Positions 1 through 11,916 of a DNA stretch of 64,000 nucleotides are shown one piece after another (within the stretch, counting starts at the first letter, position 1; every line of letters begins with the position of its first letter). The stretch covers positions 78,323,785-78,387,784 of the forward strand of contig JALGQZ010000002.1 of the NCBI GenBank assembly GCA_023105745.1, in the 5' to 3' direction. A program made the translations under genes and the position numbers. The DNA is from Austropuccinia psidii. Lineage: Eukaryota > Basidiomycota > Pucciniomycetes > Pucciniales > Sphaerophragmiaceae. The notes under the pieces were generated by a model that did no database searches, was not told the DNA's origin, and saw only the letters and a list, made by a program, of their open reading frames with translations.

Positions 1-2640
1 CAGGTATCCTGTTCCTCCTACAAAGCAGCTTCTTACCATATTCAACGGTTCCACTATCTTCTGCAAGATAGACTTGTGTGGTGCATATAACCTTCTGAGA
101 ATCAAAGACGGGGATGAGCACTTAACTGCCTTCAGAACCAAATATGGTAGTTATGAGTATTTGGTCATGCCATTTGGTTTGACCAATGCTCCTGCTACGT
201 TCCAGAATCTAGCAAATGATATATTTGCAAATTTAATGGATGTGTTTGTTGTGGTTTATCTAGATGATATTATGGTCTTTTCCAGTTCCGAGGAGTAACA
301 TGTCAAACATGTGGCCTCTGTCCTCCAAAGACTGAGGGACAATAATTTGTTTGCCAAAGCCTCCAAATGTGTATTCCATGCCTCAAATGTGGAATACTTG
401 GGCTATGTTGTCTCAAGTGATGGCCTCAAGATGGATTCTTCAAAAGTTCAGCAAATCCTCAATTGGCCTCACCCCAAAAACATCAAGGCCCTTAAATCTT
501 TTCTTGGCTTTGCCAATTTTTATCTTTGTTTCATAAAAAATTATTCTAAAAAAATCACTTCTCTCACTTCTCTTCTAAAAAAAGATTCTCCCTTCATCTT
601 CAATGAGGAAGCTCTTAGCCAGTTTCAATCACTCAAAGAAGCTTTCACTACTGCTCCTATCGTATCTCATTTCAATCCTTCTCTACCTACTATTGTAGCG
701 ACTGATGCTTCTGATTATGCTTTGGGTGCTTTACTGTGCCAGGTGAATGACTCAGTAAAGAATCCCATTGAATTTGATAGTTGCAAGCATCTCCCAGCTC
801 AGCTGAACTATGAAATTCATGACAAGGAACTCCTTGGCATAGTTTGGGCTCTCAAGCGCTGGAGAGCATTTCTTCCCTCTCTGTCCAATTCCTTTGTGGT
901 CTTGACAGACCAATCTTCCTTGAAGTATTTTATGTATTCCAAAGTTCTTACTCGTCATCAGGCCCGTTGGGCTGAGTTTCTTTCAGAATTTCACTTCACT
1001 ATCACTTACCGCCCAGGAAGGCTGGCCACTTTACCAGATGCCTTGTCACATTGGGGTGACATGTACGCAGAGAGGGGGATGGACTTCATCAGCAAGAATC
1101 CTCAAAAGTTTCATCCAGTAATCAAGCAAGATGGGATTCAAGAGTCAAGATTCTTTTCAGTTAAAGTGGAAGTATTTTCAGATTTAGTTGACAAGATTCA
1201 AAAAGAAGTATGGCAAGACAAAGACTTTAAAGAAATACTCAAGCAACTAGCAAGAGGTGAATCAATTCCAGATTATTCTCTTTAACCTCAAGCTTAGTTG
1301 TTATTTAAAGATAGAGTGGTAATTCCAAGCAATGAAGAACTTCAACTCAATGTTCTTCAAAAGCGTCATGACTGAACTTTGGCTGGCCATCCTGGCCAGG
1401 AGAAGACCCTCAAGCTCATCAAGAGGGTTTTTTATTGGGCTGGCATGAATCAATTAATTAAGGAATATGCGTCCTCATGTCAGCAATGTTCAAGAAACAA
1501 GAACATTCATCACAAGAAGTGTGGACTACTCAAGCCTCTTAAAATTCCATCTGGTCCTTGGAATTCCTTATCAACGGACTTTATCACTCAATTGCCCTTG
1601 TCAAACAACTTTGACTCAATTCTAGTAGTTGTGGACAGGTTCTCAAAAATGCAATCTTCATTCCAACTTATGGAAAAATCACTGCTATGGACTTAGCTCA
1701 AATCTTTATTAGTCATGTATTTTCCAAGCATGGCCTTCCAGTCATTATTGTCAGTGATAGAGGATCCTTATATGTTTCATCATTCTGGACTCAATTATGT
1801 CAGCAGCTCAATATATCAAGAGATCTTTCAACTGCTTTTCATCCTGAAACAGATGGACAGACAGAGAGGGTAAGTCAGATTCTAGGACAGTATCTTTGGA
1901 TGTATGTCAGTTACCATCAAGATAACTGGCACATCTGGCTCCCTCTGGCTGAATTTGCCTATAATAATGCAGAACATTCATCAACAAAGTAATCACCCTT
2001 TTTCACCATTTATGGAAGAAATCCCAGCTTTGACTCAATCCATATTTCTCAATATTCACCTACTGGAAAGTTATCAACAAAACTCCAATCAGTACAGCAA
2101 TTTGTCAAAGAAGAATTAGAGTCAGCAATAAGGAGATTCAAGAAGTATGCAGATAGAAATAGAGAAATTCCACCTGATTTCCAACCTGGGGACAAAGTAT
2201 GGCTACCTTCCAAGAACATCAAGACAACAAGACCAACCAAGAAATTATCAGAAAGATGGTTGTGACCCTTTGAAGTTCTGAAGAAGATTGGAAGCCATGC
2301 ATATCACCTCAAGTTGCCTCAGCAATGACAGTCAGTTCACCCTGTATTCCATGTGTCCTTATTAGAACCAGTGAAGCATTCAACTATCCCAAATCGACAT
2401 CAATTGCCACCACCACCAGTCTTAGTGGAGGAGCAAGAAGAATGGCAAGTGGCTCAGGTTCTGGACTCAAAACTCAAGAGAGGTAATTTATGGTATCTTG
2501 TAGAGTGGAAAGGATTCAGTGAAGACCCAGAAAGAACCACTTGGGAACCAGCTTCCAACCTTACCAACTCACCAGACCTTGTCAAGGATTTTCATTCATT
2601 GTATCCAGACAAGCCTGGCCAAAATACCTCAAAAGTTTGA
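1..2640 (+). pseudogene. R1 pol fragment: RT (partial), RNase H, integrase, chromodomain
   Basis: This is the 3' part of a chromovirus pol. The RT carries the YLDD catalytic motif at 257-268 and the [11 protein letters not shown] motif before it. RNase H begins near TDASDYALGALL (about 700). The integrase has an HHCC-type zinc finger (about 1365-1530, ending in CQQC) and the D, D and E residues in the contexts STDFITQLP, SDRGSLYVSSFW and TDGQTERV. A chromodomain (about 2435-2600, with WYLVEWKGFSEDPERTTWEP) ends the protein and in this family is thought to guide integration to heterochromatin. Lesions seen by comparison with R4 are stops at 296-298, 1283-1285, 1990-1992, 2263-2265 and 2326-2328, plus a 1-nt deletion near 1650. 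The same reading frame otherwise continues, so this is a decayed copy and not separate genes. Confidence 0.92.
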
Positions 2641-3370
2641 TTTTATGGTGCTTGGTGGGGGGAAGAAGTTATGAAAGTAAGTTGCTCTCTTGGCATGCAA
2701 CTTTAAGGGGGTATTCTATCCATATGTTGTTGTAAGCATCACCTTAGCCACTTTGTGAGCACTTGTCAATTCTTTTGACAGGTTCAGGAATCATGCAAGA
2801 TCAATACCCTCCATTTGGACCTTATCAAGATATGGTCAAATGTCTCTTCCTTTATTCTTTCTTTTCTTTTATTTATCATTTCATTTATGCCAATCACCAT
2901 AAGTCAAGAAATTCATTACTTCAAGTCATTGATGGCAATTCATTTCAGAAGTCAGTTATGGCGATTTATTTCAGTCTTATGGTGCTTGGTGGGGAGTGGG
3001 AGTTATGAAAGTAAGTTCTATCTCCTGGTATGCATCCCTGAGGGTTCTACTTCTTTTAAAACATTACCTTGGCCACTCTGTGAGCATAAAATGCTTGGTT
3101 TTCATCTTTTCAGAAATTTCTTGGCCAAAATCAAGCAACTCACCACAAGAAGGACAAACCGTCAGGAGTTTCTTTATTTCTGTTTCTTTACTCTCTTTTT
3201 CTCTCATTTTCTTTCTTTTTTTTACTTGTATAATTTTGTTTTCTTTTTATTTCTTTAAAGAAGCAGCATCCCCTCCCAAATCATGTATTGGGAGGATCCA
3301 TTATTTTTTCAGTTTTTAGTATTTATAAGAGTGGAGATAGAAGTCAAACCAAACACAAACAAGGATAAGG
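2641..3370 (+). repeat. R1 3' untranslated region with two intron-like repeat units
   Basis: After the pol stop, a unit beginning TATGGTGCTTGGTGGGG occurs twice (about 2644 and 2979). Each copy contains a canonical GTAAGT donor (2677 and 3011) and a pyrimidine-rich acceptor ending CAG about 103-105 nt later (2781 and 3113). A pyrimidine-rich tract follows (about 3160-3260). The same double unit occurs in R4 (25097-25197 and 25364-25467) and, reversed, in R6 (about 37380-37735), so it is a family feature. No protein is evident here. Splicing is inferred only from the consensus sequences. Confidence 0.65.
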
Positions 3371-3373
3371 AAA

Positions 3374-4697
3374 CTAGCTATCTCTACCTAATTCATCAAA
3401 AGTTCTTTGAAAATCATTTATCAACTCATCTTCATACCAGGCAAATTTTGCAGCCATCTCTTCAGAAGCAGTACCTGGAATATTCCTGTCATTGGCATAC
3501 ATAATCACCTCTCTGCTGTTTCTATCAACCCTCCTGAATAATCTGGCCACAGCTTCTTGGTTTTCACTAACCGCGTTGGGATCTTCTCTGGTAACCCGGA
3601 TAGGCCAACATTCTCTTCTTTGAAAAACTTGAGCGGCGGAAAATGGCAAAGGCAACAATCCATCTCTGTTTGGCTGGAGCTGGCCACAGGTTGGAGTTGG
3701 TGGGAGGTGGTTATGGGGGAGTTTCTGGATTGCTGAACTGGTGATGGTCTTACTGCTGGATTTGACGCAGGCCTGGAATGGGAAGTACTGGGTGAAGGAG
3801 GAGGAATGGTAGTAGGAATGGAAGCAAGAATTGGTTGTAAGGTTCTGGGAGTACTGGGAATTACTTGGCTTTGAAATCTGTTGGCAAGGGGTTGAGTAGA
3901 GGAATTGCTGGATGGATGGCCAACTGAATGAGGAACAACTTGAACTTCTTCACCATCCAACTCATCACCTCCTTCAGAATCTGGATCAGTGGGGGAATCA
4001 TCAATCCTTCTTACTCTCTTCACTCTCTTCACTACCCCTTCAGTATTGGTCCTTGAGATTGGGACCTCTGAGCTGGAATATATGGGCCTACCACCACCTG
4101 AAATTGGCCCTCCAACACTAGTCCACCTTGCCACATCCCTCTGCCTGGAACCAGTCACTGAATCAAAAGATCAGTACCAATTCAATCAAGATATGCAAAT
4201 CACTCACATTTAGAAAATCCTGAAGTTGCATCAGGAGTAGGTTCCTCAGAGATGGAGAATTCTTGCCCAAAAGGCCCATCCTTTCTACTCCATAAATGCC
4301 TCCTGACGTTAGAAGACATCACCCCGGTACAACGACATGGTTTCTTTCCAATGAAGCAAAAATGGCATTTTGAAGATCAGGGATTGTGGTGTTGAAAACA
4401 ATCCTTACCCTTGGCCAAAAATTCAGTACAGGCAGGATCAAAACCTTCAACTGCTCTGTATCCATCATAAGTTTGGGAGGGATCAAAATGACTAGAAGAA
4501 GTCATGGAGGGAGAAGATAATTGACTGAAGATGCCAGAACCACAAAGAACAGACCGTGGCGGTGCAGAAGGAGAAGATTCAGTGAGTTCAATCAGTTTGC
4601 AACTAATAACTGAAGAATATGCAAGCAGAAGATTCATGACATCAGAATCAGTCCACTTCATATCAAAAAAATTTGACCTCAAGGAAATGGGGGACAT
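3374..4697 (-). pseudogene. R1 antisense gene, Zn2Cys6-like protein, decayed copy
   Basis: This gene lies on the strand opposite to R1 pol, between pol and the 3' LTR. It is the counterpart of the R6 gene at 35711-37036. Exon 1 runs 4697 down to 4208. An intron of 50 bp (4207-4158, GTGAGT...CAG) interrupts it, and exon 2 begins with TGSRQRDVARW. The cysteine cluster region is present, but the second cysteine is Phe (CTEFLAKGKDC) and a TGA follows QHHNP (about 4374-4376). A frameshift lies near 3660, after which the C-terminal part (RRVDRNSREVIMYANDR, ending DELGRDS) continues to 3374. The internal start ATG that R6 has (MTELTES) is CTG-like here (LIELTES). The function is unknown. The cluster suggests a zinc-stabilised nucleic-acid binding protein. 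Confidence 0.72.
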
Positions 4698-5243
4698 AAC
4701 ACAATTATGCCTCCCTCGAAGCCTCTAGGGTGAGGATTCATACCCCTTTGGGGCTGAATTCATCACCCAGGACCTCCCCTGGAGCTTTGGGGAGGCCAGG
4801 ATCTTAACGGCCCTGGACCCCATCAATGGGTCCAGGTCATATATGGTGAGTTTTTGGTTTTGGGCCAATTCTTGGCCCCTTGGTACCCCTGGGTCCCCAG
4901 CAAAATTGGGCCCGGGGGGCCTCCAATAGCAACCACAGACCGCGGACTGTAGGAATCCAAAAGACAGAAATGGCATAAAAAGGCCATACATCATCAAATG
5001 ACCAAAAACCACCAAGGACCCCAAAAAGGCCCAAAATGCCATGGAATCAAATTTCATCAAGATTCTTCATAGAAGAGGCCACAGCCCTGGTTGAGGCAAT
5101 TTCCAAGGACAATGGGGACAAGACCCCGTGAAGGAATTATTCAAGATTTTATTTGATTAAGCCTTGCCAAATGAGTACACTTCATATAGTCATTGGGCAT
5201 CATTTTTTGAGCACAAGAGCTCAGTGGCCATCATTTTGGTATA
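4698..5243. other. R1 GC-richer stretch upstream of the antisense gene
   Basis: This stretch is clearly richer in G and C than its surroundings, with repeated GGGTCC/GGCC-type words and a CCGCGG-like site near 4940. It has a counterpart in R6 at about 35165-35710. Because it lies directly upstream of the antisense gene, it could hold that gene's promoter or first exon. An open frame on the - strand (4725-5060, containing PPGPNFAGDPGVPRGQ) is partly conserved in R6 (PPGPNFAGDPGIPWGQ). The target-site duplication GTATA at 5239-5243 marks the insertion point of R2. Confidence 0.5.
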
Positions 5244-6745
5244 TGTCAGGGTAAGTCTATGTAGTAGCTTAAAAATAGTAAATACAAGCTAGTACTATGA
5301 CTGTGACACGTCAAAATAAATAAAAAATGAAATCTTCAGGTCCTACTGCTACGTGGTAACAGTGGTGATGAGTCTATTGAGGACCTGGGTTGCAATGCTC
5401 TAATATCTTTGACTGTAAAGAAACACTACAATAATTATATTCTAATTATATCTTAAATAATTCTAAGGACACTACTGATGAATAACAGTCTTGTCACGTA
5501 AGAATAATGGTAAGGTAAGATACGATGATGGGTTTTCAAGGAAAAAACCCTCCTTTTTATATCTTCCAAGACTGTCAAGAGTCATTAAATCTTCACACGT
5601 CAGAGGAGTGAAAATTTTCACTCCAGTGGTCAGTCTGTGGTTCTAGATCCTCAATTCTGACGTCAATATAGACAGAATTGTGGTTTTGGAACCACAAATG
5701 ATCATTCTGGATCAATACAGGGTGAAAAAACTTTTCACCTGCCACGTCAGCACTTGGATGACGTTGTTCTGGTGTCTGTATGATCAATATTGGTCATTCT
5801 GGGCGGGTTTAAGCTTTAAATAACCATTATTTTAAGTATCAAGGCTGTACTGGTTGGTACAGGTTTGGTACAGACCAGTATTGGTCAAAATACTTCCAAC
5901 CAAGATATCTCAGTCAGTTGTTGAGATATCAAGAAACTAAGAGCACAGAATTGAAGGGCTTAATGAGCTCTTCAATTTGGTATGCTTCATGTTTACCATT
6001 CTTGCAAATAGCAAAAGTTATAAGGGCTTTAAGTTTTTGGATGTAATTTTGTACATCAGTATGAGGCTTCAAAAACTTCCATGCTAGATATCTTCTTCAA
6101 TTTGGAAGATATCTGTATTCTGGTGATACAGCTTTGTAGGGCTTGATTAGCCCTACAGTTTGGTATATGACACTGTACAGTTGTATGAGTGTATGCCAAA
6201 GATACAGGGGTTTGTTTATTTTCTTATTTTCAGAAGATCTGTATTTTGGTTATTAAGCCTTTGAACCAAGATCCCTCAGTCAATTTAAGAGATACAGAGG
6301 TCTAAGGTGTCTCAAATTAAAGCTCTTGTTGAGATCTTTAATTTGGGTATACTTTTGTACAGTTTTGTACAAGCCCTCTGTGACTTTCAGGGGGACTTGG
6401 TTTTGAAAATGAGGTTATATGGTATCTCCAGTTGTAGTGGTGTTACAACAACATGGATGATATGATTGTGAAGCACTCTATGTGAGCTTTAAGAAAAATA
6501 CCATTTTGGTATAGGATAACTTAAATATGCATAAGTTAGATGAGAGGTGAAAATAAGGGTTTTGACTTGTTTATTCTCCTCTAGGTTTCCTTATCCTGTT
6601 TGGATAAGGTTGGTATTTAATATAAGAGGATTGTTTTCTCTTAATTATTACCTGTATTGACTATGTTTGTTCAATACTTGTCATACCATTATTTATGGTA
6701 TGTTGGATGTCATGCTAGTGCTCTGTTTTGAGTCACAGGCTGACA
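5244..6745 (-). repeat. R2 3' LTR (family B, 1502 bp)
   Basis: The ends TGTCAGGG and GGCTGACA are the paired tips expected of an LTR. It is almost identical to 13880-15381. It contains a 20-bp perfect palindrome (5605-5624), a TGACGTCA site (5658-5665) and two further short hairpins (5678-5697, 5721-5739). There are many TACAG/CTGTA words between 5840 and 6320. Confidence 0.95.
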
Positions 6746-6761
6746 TACCCTCCCTCAAAAG
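6746..6761 (-). promoter_or_regulatory. R2 polypurine tract
   Basis: On the - strand the sequence directly before the 3' LTR reads CTTTTGAGGGAGGGTA. This G/A-rich stretch abuts the LTR start (TGTCAGCC) and fits the plus-strand primer used in reverse transcription of LTR elements. Confidence 0.75.
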
Positions 6762-6769
6762 AAGGCTCA

Positions 6770-9700
6770 TCATTGATGAGACTCTTCAGCCCTCCTGGAG
6801 GCTCTGAATCTTCTAAGGTGTATTTGTCCATCTGGGATTTCTTTCTCAGTTAACCATTTGTCTTTATCTGCTGGTTGATTCTTAAATCTAACCAGGTATT
6901 GCCTGTTGTCTTTCCCATTGATTCTTATTTTCCTGGCTTTAATGATCTTTTTCACTGGTCCAGGTGAGTCATCTTCCTCTACCAATCTTTCATGGGTGAC
7001 TGTCTTCTTCCTGTCAGGGAATTTCTCCTCATCTGTCTGGTGATAAGGTTTGACCAGGCTCACAGGGAAAACTGGGTGTTTCCTAGAGAACTCTTTGGTC
7101 AGGTTGACTTCTACTGCATTCTTTCCTATTAATTTAATAATGGTGAATGGTCCTATGAATGAGTCTCTCATCTTCTTGGGTCCTCTTAGGTTGTTGAAGT
7201 TGAGAGTTGAGATTAGAACTTGGTCTCCTTCTTTGAAATCAGGTTCTTGGTGACTTTTGTCATATCTCTGTTTGTTATATAATTTGGCTTCAGCCACACA
7301 TTGCTCTGCTTTTTCACAGGCAGTCTTCCACATTGTGTGGAAGTCCTTAGCTGTGGGGTGTACTGAGAGGAGGTTCTTCTTCAAGTAGTCTACTGGGAGT
7401 AGTGGGTTCCATCCTTTCTCTAATGTGGCAGGGGATTTTCCTGTCACTGAGTGTACACTTGTGTTGTATGCCAATTGTACAGCTGGTAGGAGGGTTACCC
7501 AGTCATGGGTATATCCCTCATTGTCTTTATATTCCATGCCATATGCACAAAACCTTCTAATGATGTCTTCCAATGTTTGGATCATTCTTTCTGCTAGACC
7601 ATCTGTTTGTGGATGGTAAGCTGTGGAGAATGCTAGTTTGGTTCCCAGCATCTCATATAGATTGGTCCAAAATTCTGATGTGAATTTAGGGTCTCTGTCA
7701 GTAATTATGATTCTTGGAACTCCACAGTTAGCTATCACATTGTTCCAGAACAATATGGCTGTGTCCATTGCTGTGTCCTCTTTGTGACAGGGGAGACATC
7801 TGACACTCTTGCTGTACCTGTCTACTACTACTAGGCATGCATTAAAGCTGTCCTTCCCTCCAGGGACCAGGCCTGTTACCCAATCCATGTTTATTATTTC
7901 CCAGGGGTGTTTGGGCTCTTCTATACTCTGGAGTAATCCATATCTTTTGCCATGACTTCTGTTGGCTTTCTGGCATCTGGTACAAGTGTTGATGTATTCA
8001 CTCAAGTCTTGTTCCCACTTTGGCCACCAAGCTGTGCTAAAGACTCTTTCCTTAGTTCTCTCTTCACTCATATGTCCCATGTATGGGCAGTCATGGCATT
8101 CCTGTAGTATCAGGGAAATATGTTCTCTATTTATTATTACCAGGGCACTTGTGTGTTTTTCCCTATGGTATAGTAGATCATCTATCAGAAAAAATCTATT
8201 CTCTCTGAAGTTTTTGAGCCATGACTCTTCCAATTGGCTTTCAAGTTCAGGACTCCTGTACTTTTGTTTTAATAGTTGTATCAATATACTACACTCTTTG
8301 TGTTTATTGTATGATGATTGTACTATGCTAAAGAACTCTGTGTTCAGATTAGAGGAGCTGATTCCCAGTATGGGTATCTCTTTGCTCTCTCCAAAGCTCT
8401 GTGCTGGGTTTGATGGATCATTCCCCAATGCCCAGTTTGATAGTTTGAAGTTCTTTCTCTTATCTATCTCCATGCATTGTATGGGTATTTTGGCCCCATT
8501 TTCTGGGTCATATGCTGGATTTTCTTGGTCATTTTTCAGTGGCCACCTGCTGAGGCCATCTGCATTAGTATGACTTTTCCCTTCTTTATAGATGATAGTC
8601 ATATTCCCTCTATATTCTTGTATGGCTATTTGCCACCTAAGCATGTGTCTGTTTGTTGTCTTCATGTTCAACAGTGATTTGAGGGCTGTGCAATCAGTAA
8701 AAACTTCAAATACTGCTCCTTCTAAGTAGTAGTGAAGTTTCTCTAATGCCCATACCAGACAGAGACATTCTGTCTGAGTAGCTCCATATCTGGCTTCTGA
8801 GTCTTTCAGTTGTCATGATATATAGCAAATTACCCCTTCTTTGGGTATTCAATCCACTACTTGACTCTGGTGTAGTGCTTCTCCTAGTCCTTGACTACAT
8901 GCTGCATCTATATATAGTTTGAATGGTAGTTCAAAATCAGGCATCATCAGGACAGGGGCATTGGTCAGTTCATGTTTGATCTTCTCAAATGCATCCCTTC
9001 TTTCTTTGGTGATTTCAAAGACTACATCCTTTGAGCACAGTTTGTATAGACTACTAGTGATGTGTGCAAAGTTTTTTATGTGGCTTCTGTAGTAACTAGC
9101 AAAGCCCAAAAAAGATTGCATTTCCTTAATGTTCTTTGGTACTGGTTTCTTCAGTACTGCAGCAACTTTATTTTGGTCTATAGCTAGACTCAAACCTGAA
9201 ACTTTGTGTCCTAGGGCTAGCAGTTCTTGCTGTCCAAAGTTACATTCTTTAAGAGATATCTTCATGTTGATTGGTGTACATTTTCCCAATATTTTATCAA
9301 TTTTCCTCACATGGTCTTCCCATGTTTCTGAGTATATTATGATATCATCAATGTACACTACCATCCACCCTTCCATAATTTCATCTTGAAATATGGTATC
9401 CATCATCCTCTGAAAATGGGCTGGTGCATTCTTAATGCCAAATGGCATTCTAGTATATTCATATATGCCCATATGGCATATAATTCCAAGCAGTTTGATG
9501 GAATCTGGTTTCACCCCATTCTGGTGGAAACCTTTCATGCAATCCATTTTTGTAATGAATTTGGCTTTTGCTAGCTTATCTAGTGCATGTGGTATCCTTG
9601 GGATGGGGTACCTGTCTGCTTTGGTGTAATTATTCAAAGCCCTGAAGTCACCACATAGTCTGGATTTACCATCATGCCAAGTTATAAGGACTGGTGTAGT

Positions 9701-11866
9701 GACCTCTACTATCTCATTATGTCCTATTTTTCTTATTACCCCCATTTCTAGGACTTCATTGATATGTTTCTCAATTTCTTTCCTAGTTTCCATGCTGGCT
9801 TGGTATGGTGGTCTCCTAAGCATAGGTGGATATGGTCTTTCTACATCTAGATATAATTCTATATCATGTCCTTTGATTTTTCCTAGTGGTTCATCTCCTA
9901 TTGAAAAAGCTTCTCTATGTTTTCTCAATACTTTCAGTAAGTTGAGTTTCATTTTACTGGTGAGTTGAGTGCCATATTGAGCTTCTTTGAATTCTTCCAC
10001 TAGTTCTTTCAAGGTGTTATCATTTGTTACATGATTTATGTCAAAGGAAAATTTTTTGTCTTTGTTTGTACCTATGGTAAGATATCTGTTTTTACTATTG
10101 CAAATATCCATGCCATACATTCTTTGGTACTCTGTACCTAGTAAGAATCCTTGTAAATGTGCATTTTCCAGAACTACAAATTCAGGTTCCAGTCTGATGT
10201 TTCCTTTTTGGTGTGGGATAATTATCTCTTTGATTATTGTCCCCAGTGAGTGCATTTTGCCTGATGCACTTTTAAAGTTTCTAGCTTTTGTTGGGATTAT
10301 CTCTTCTTCCCATTTGGGGAAGTGTTGTTCCAAGTATTCTTTTGCCACTATGGAGCAACTTGCTCCTGTGTCAATGATCATTGGGTGTTTACAGTTCTCA
10401 ATGTAAACTGTCAATTTTGTAGGTGTTCCATGAATGAATCCCATCCCTCTATTTGGGGCTACCAGGAATGTTTGTGCATTCTGTGTGTGCTTACAGAGCT
10501 CTTTGTCTGTTGTTATTTGTGGTATTCCTGAATCCAATTCAATGTCTTGTATGTCAAGTGAACTTTCTTCATTGCATTCCACTATGTATTCTTCCATGGT
10601 ATCAGGTTCACTTTGTGATTCTGCTCTCATACCATTTCCCATGCTGTCAGAATCAGATTTTTCACCTGTTTGTTCTTCTTCTGATTCTTCATCAATTGCA
10701 TATATTTTCTTTTTTGGTTTTGTGCAATTGTTGGCATAGTGGTCTGGTGATCCACAGTTGTGGCACACATATTTCTTTTTTGGGGTTTCTTTCCCTTTTT
10801 CTTTGTTTGTCTCTTTAACTTCAGACCTCTTGTCTTTGAAGTTTGGTTTATAGGATGTGTACCTTCCTATGGAGGTTTTCTTTCTCACATCTTGTATGAC
10901 ATTTGCTATGTCATCAATGCTGCTGATGTTGTTGCATCTGCATTTGACTGCATGTTCTAGATCTCCTGGCAATTTTGTTAGGAGTTTATGGTTTCTCATT
11001 TCTATTGTCATATTGGGATCAATAGCTTTTAGCCTCTTTGTTTGTTTGAGGCACCATTCATAAGGGTCTTTTTCTGTGGAGTATCTATCACTTTCAAAGG
11101 ACATGGTCTTTTGCCAGATCCAACTACCATTGCTATACTTTTGTATAATCTGGTTCCTCCACCATGGCCAGCTTTTCCTGCCATGTATTTCTTTCATCTC
11201 AGTATACCATATGTTTGCATGGCCTCTGAATGCTGTGTTAAGTCTTGTTGTGATCCAGTAGTCTGGTATCTTTGGGACATCAACAAAGAGTCCATCAATA
11301 TAGTCAATGATCTCCATATGGTCATATTCCCCAATTCCTGAGAACTTTGGCCAGTTTGTTACTTCTGGTAACTGTTTTAGTGCCTGTTTCTCTGAATAGT
11401 TGAGATTTTCCCCATCTTGGTACACTGACTCTGATCTTAACTTTGGAATCTGATATTCAGGTTCCTGGTCATAGTCTTTATCCTCTTCTTTCAATTTTGT
11501 AGAGGTAGTAGGCTGACCTTGTGTTGGAGGGTATTGATTGTCTTCCCTGTCATAGAGGTAATCAATTTCTTTGTCAAGGTTATCCTGCTGCTGCTGGATA
11601 TTCCTCAGATCCCTCCTCACAGTTTGTTGTTCTTCTAGAATTGAATTCAACTGTCTGTTAGGTTTTTCAAATTCTGTCCAAATTTTGGCCAGATTTGTAT
11701 TTAAGTCTTTAATGACTGTTGCTTGGAAAGCATTTTCTTCTTTCAATGTTTCCATTTCTGTCCTCATTTTTCCTGAGGTTTCATATGTCCAATCCATGAA
11801 TTGGGCCAATTTGGTCCATGTGAATTTGTTTTCAAACTCATGAGTGTGGATTGTAGTTTCAGTCAT
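6770..11866 (-). pseudogene. R2 gag-pol: Gag, protease, RT, RNase H, integrase, chromo-like domain (two in-frame stops)
   Basis: This single frame starts at ATG 11866. The first ~115 residues look like a coiled coil. Next come a Gag core and a CCHC zinc knuckle (CHNCGSPDHYANNC, about 10730-10770), then a retroviral-type aspartic protease (MIIDTGASCSIV, about 10365). The RT has YIDD at 9344-9355 and is followed by RNase H and an integrase with an HHCC finger (about 8090-7950) and the contexts [19 protein letters not shown] and LAERMIQ. The C-terminus ([19 protein letters not shown]) resembles a divergent chromodomain. TGA stops at 8849-8851 and 8813-8815 interrupt the RT to RNase H junction, but the frame is the same on both sides. 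No frameshift separates gag from pol, unlike many Ty3 elements. Apart from the two stops the frame looks intact. Confidence 0.93.
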
Positions 11867-11916
11867 TAATTCTGGGTCTATTGAGTCAGAACTATCAAAC
11901 CTATTTGTAGGTACAA

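Noticed and set aside
74..298. Separate small genes inside R1 pol
   Set aside because: Adjacent frames are the same pol frame broken by single stops, as alignment with R4 shows.
1..2640. Repeat-induced point mutation as the cause of the stops
   Set aside because: Some stops are C-to-T or G-to-A (CAA to TAA, TGG to TGA), but others are transversions and indels, and no dinucleotide bias is evident by eye. Not claimed.
7962..8573. Long + strand open frames (about 200 codons) across R2
   Set aside because: They lie opposite conserved integrase and RNase H sequence and have no recognisable domain; they are mirror frames of pol.
10453..10818. + strand hydrophobic open frames opposite R2 gag
   Set aside because: Antisense of the knuckle and protease region; hydrophobicity follows from the complementary codons.
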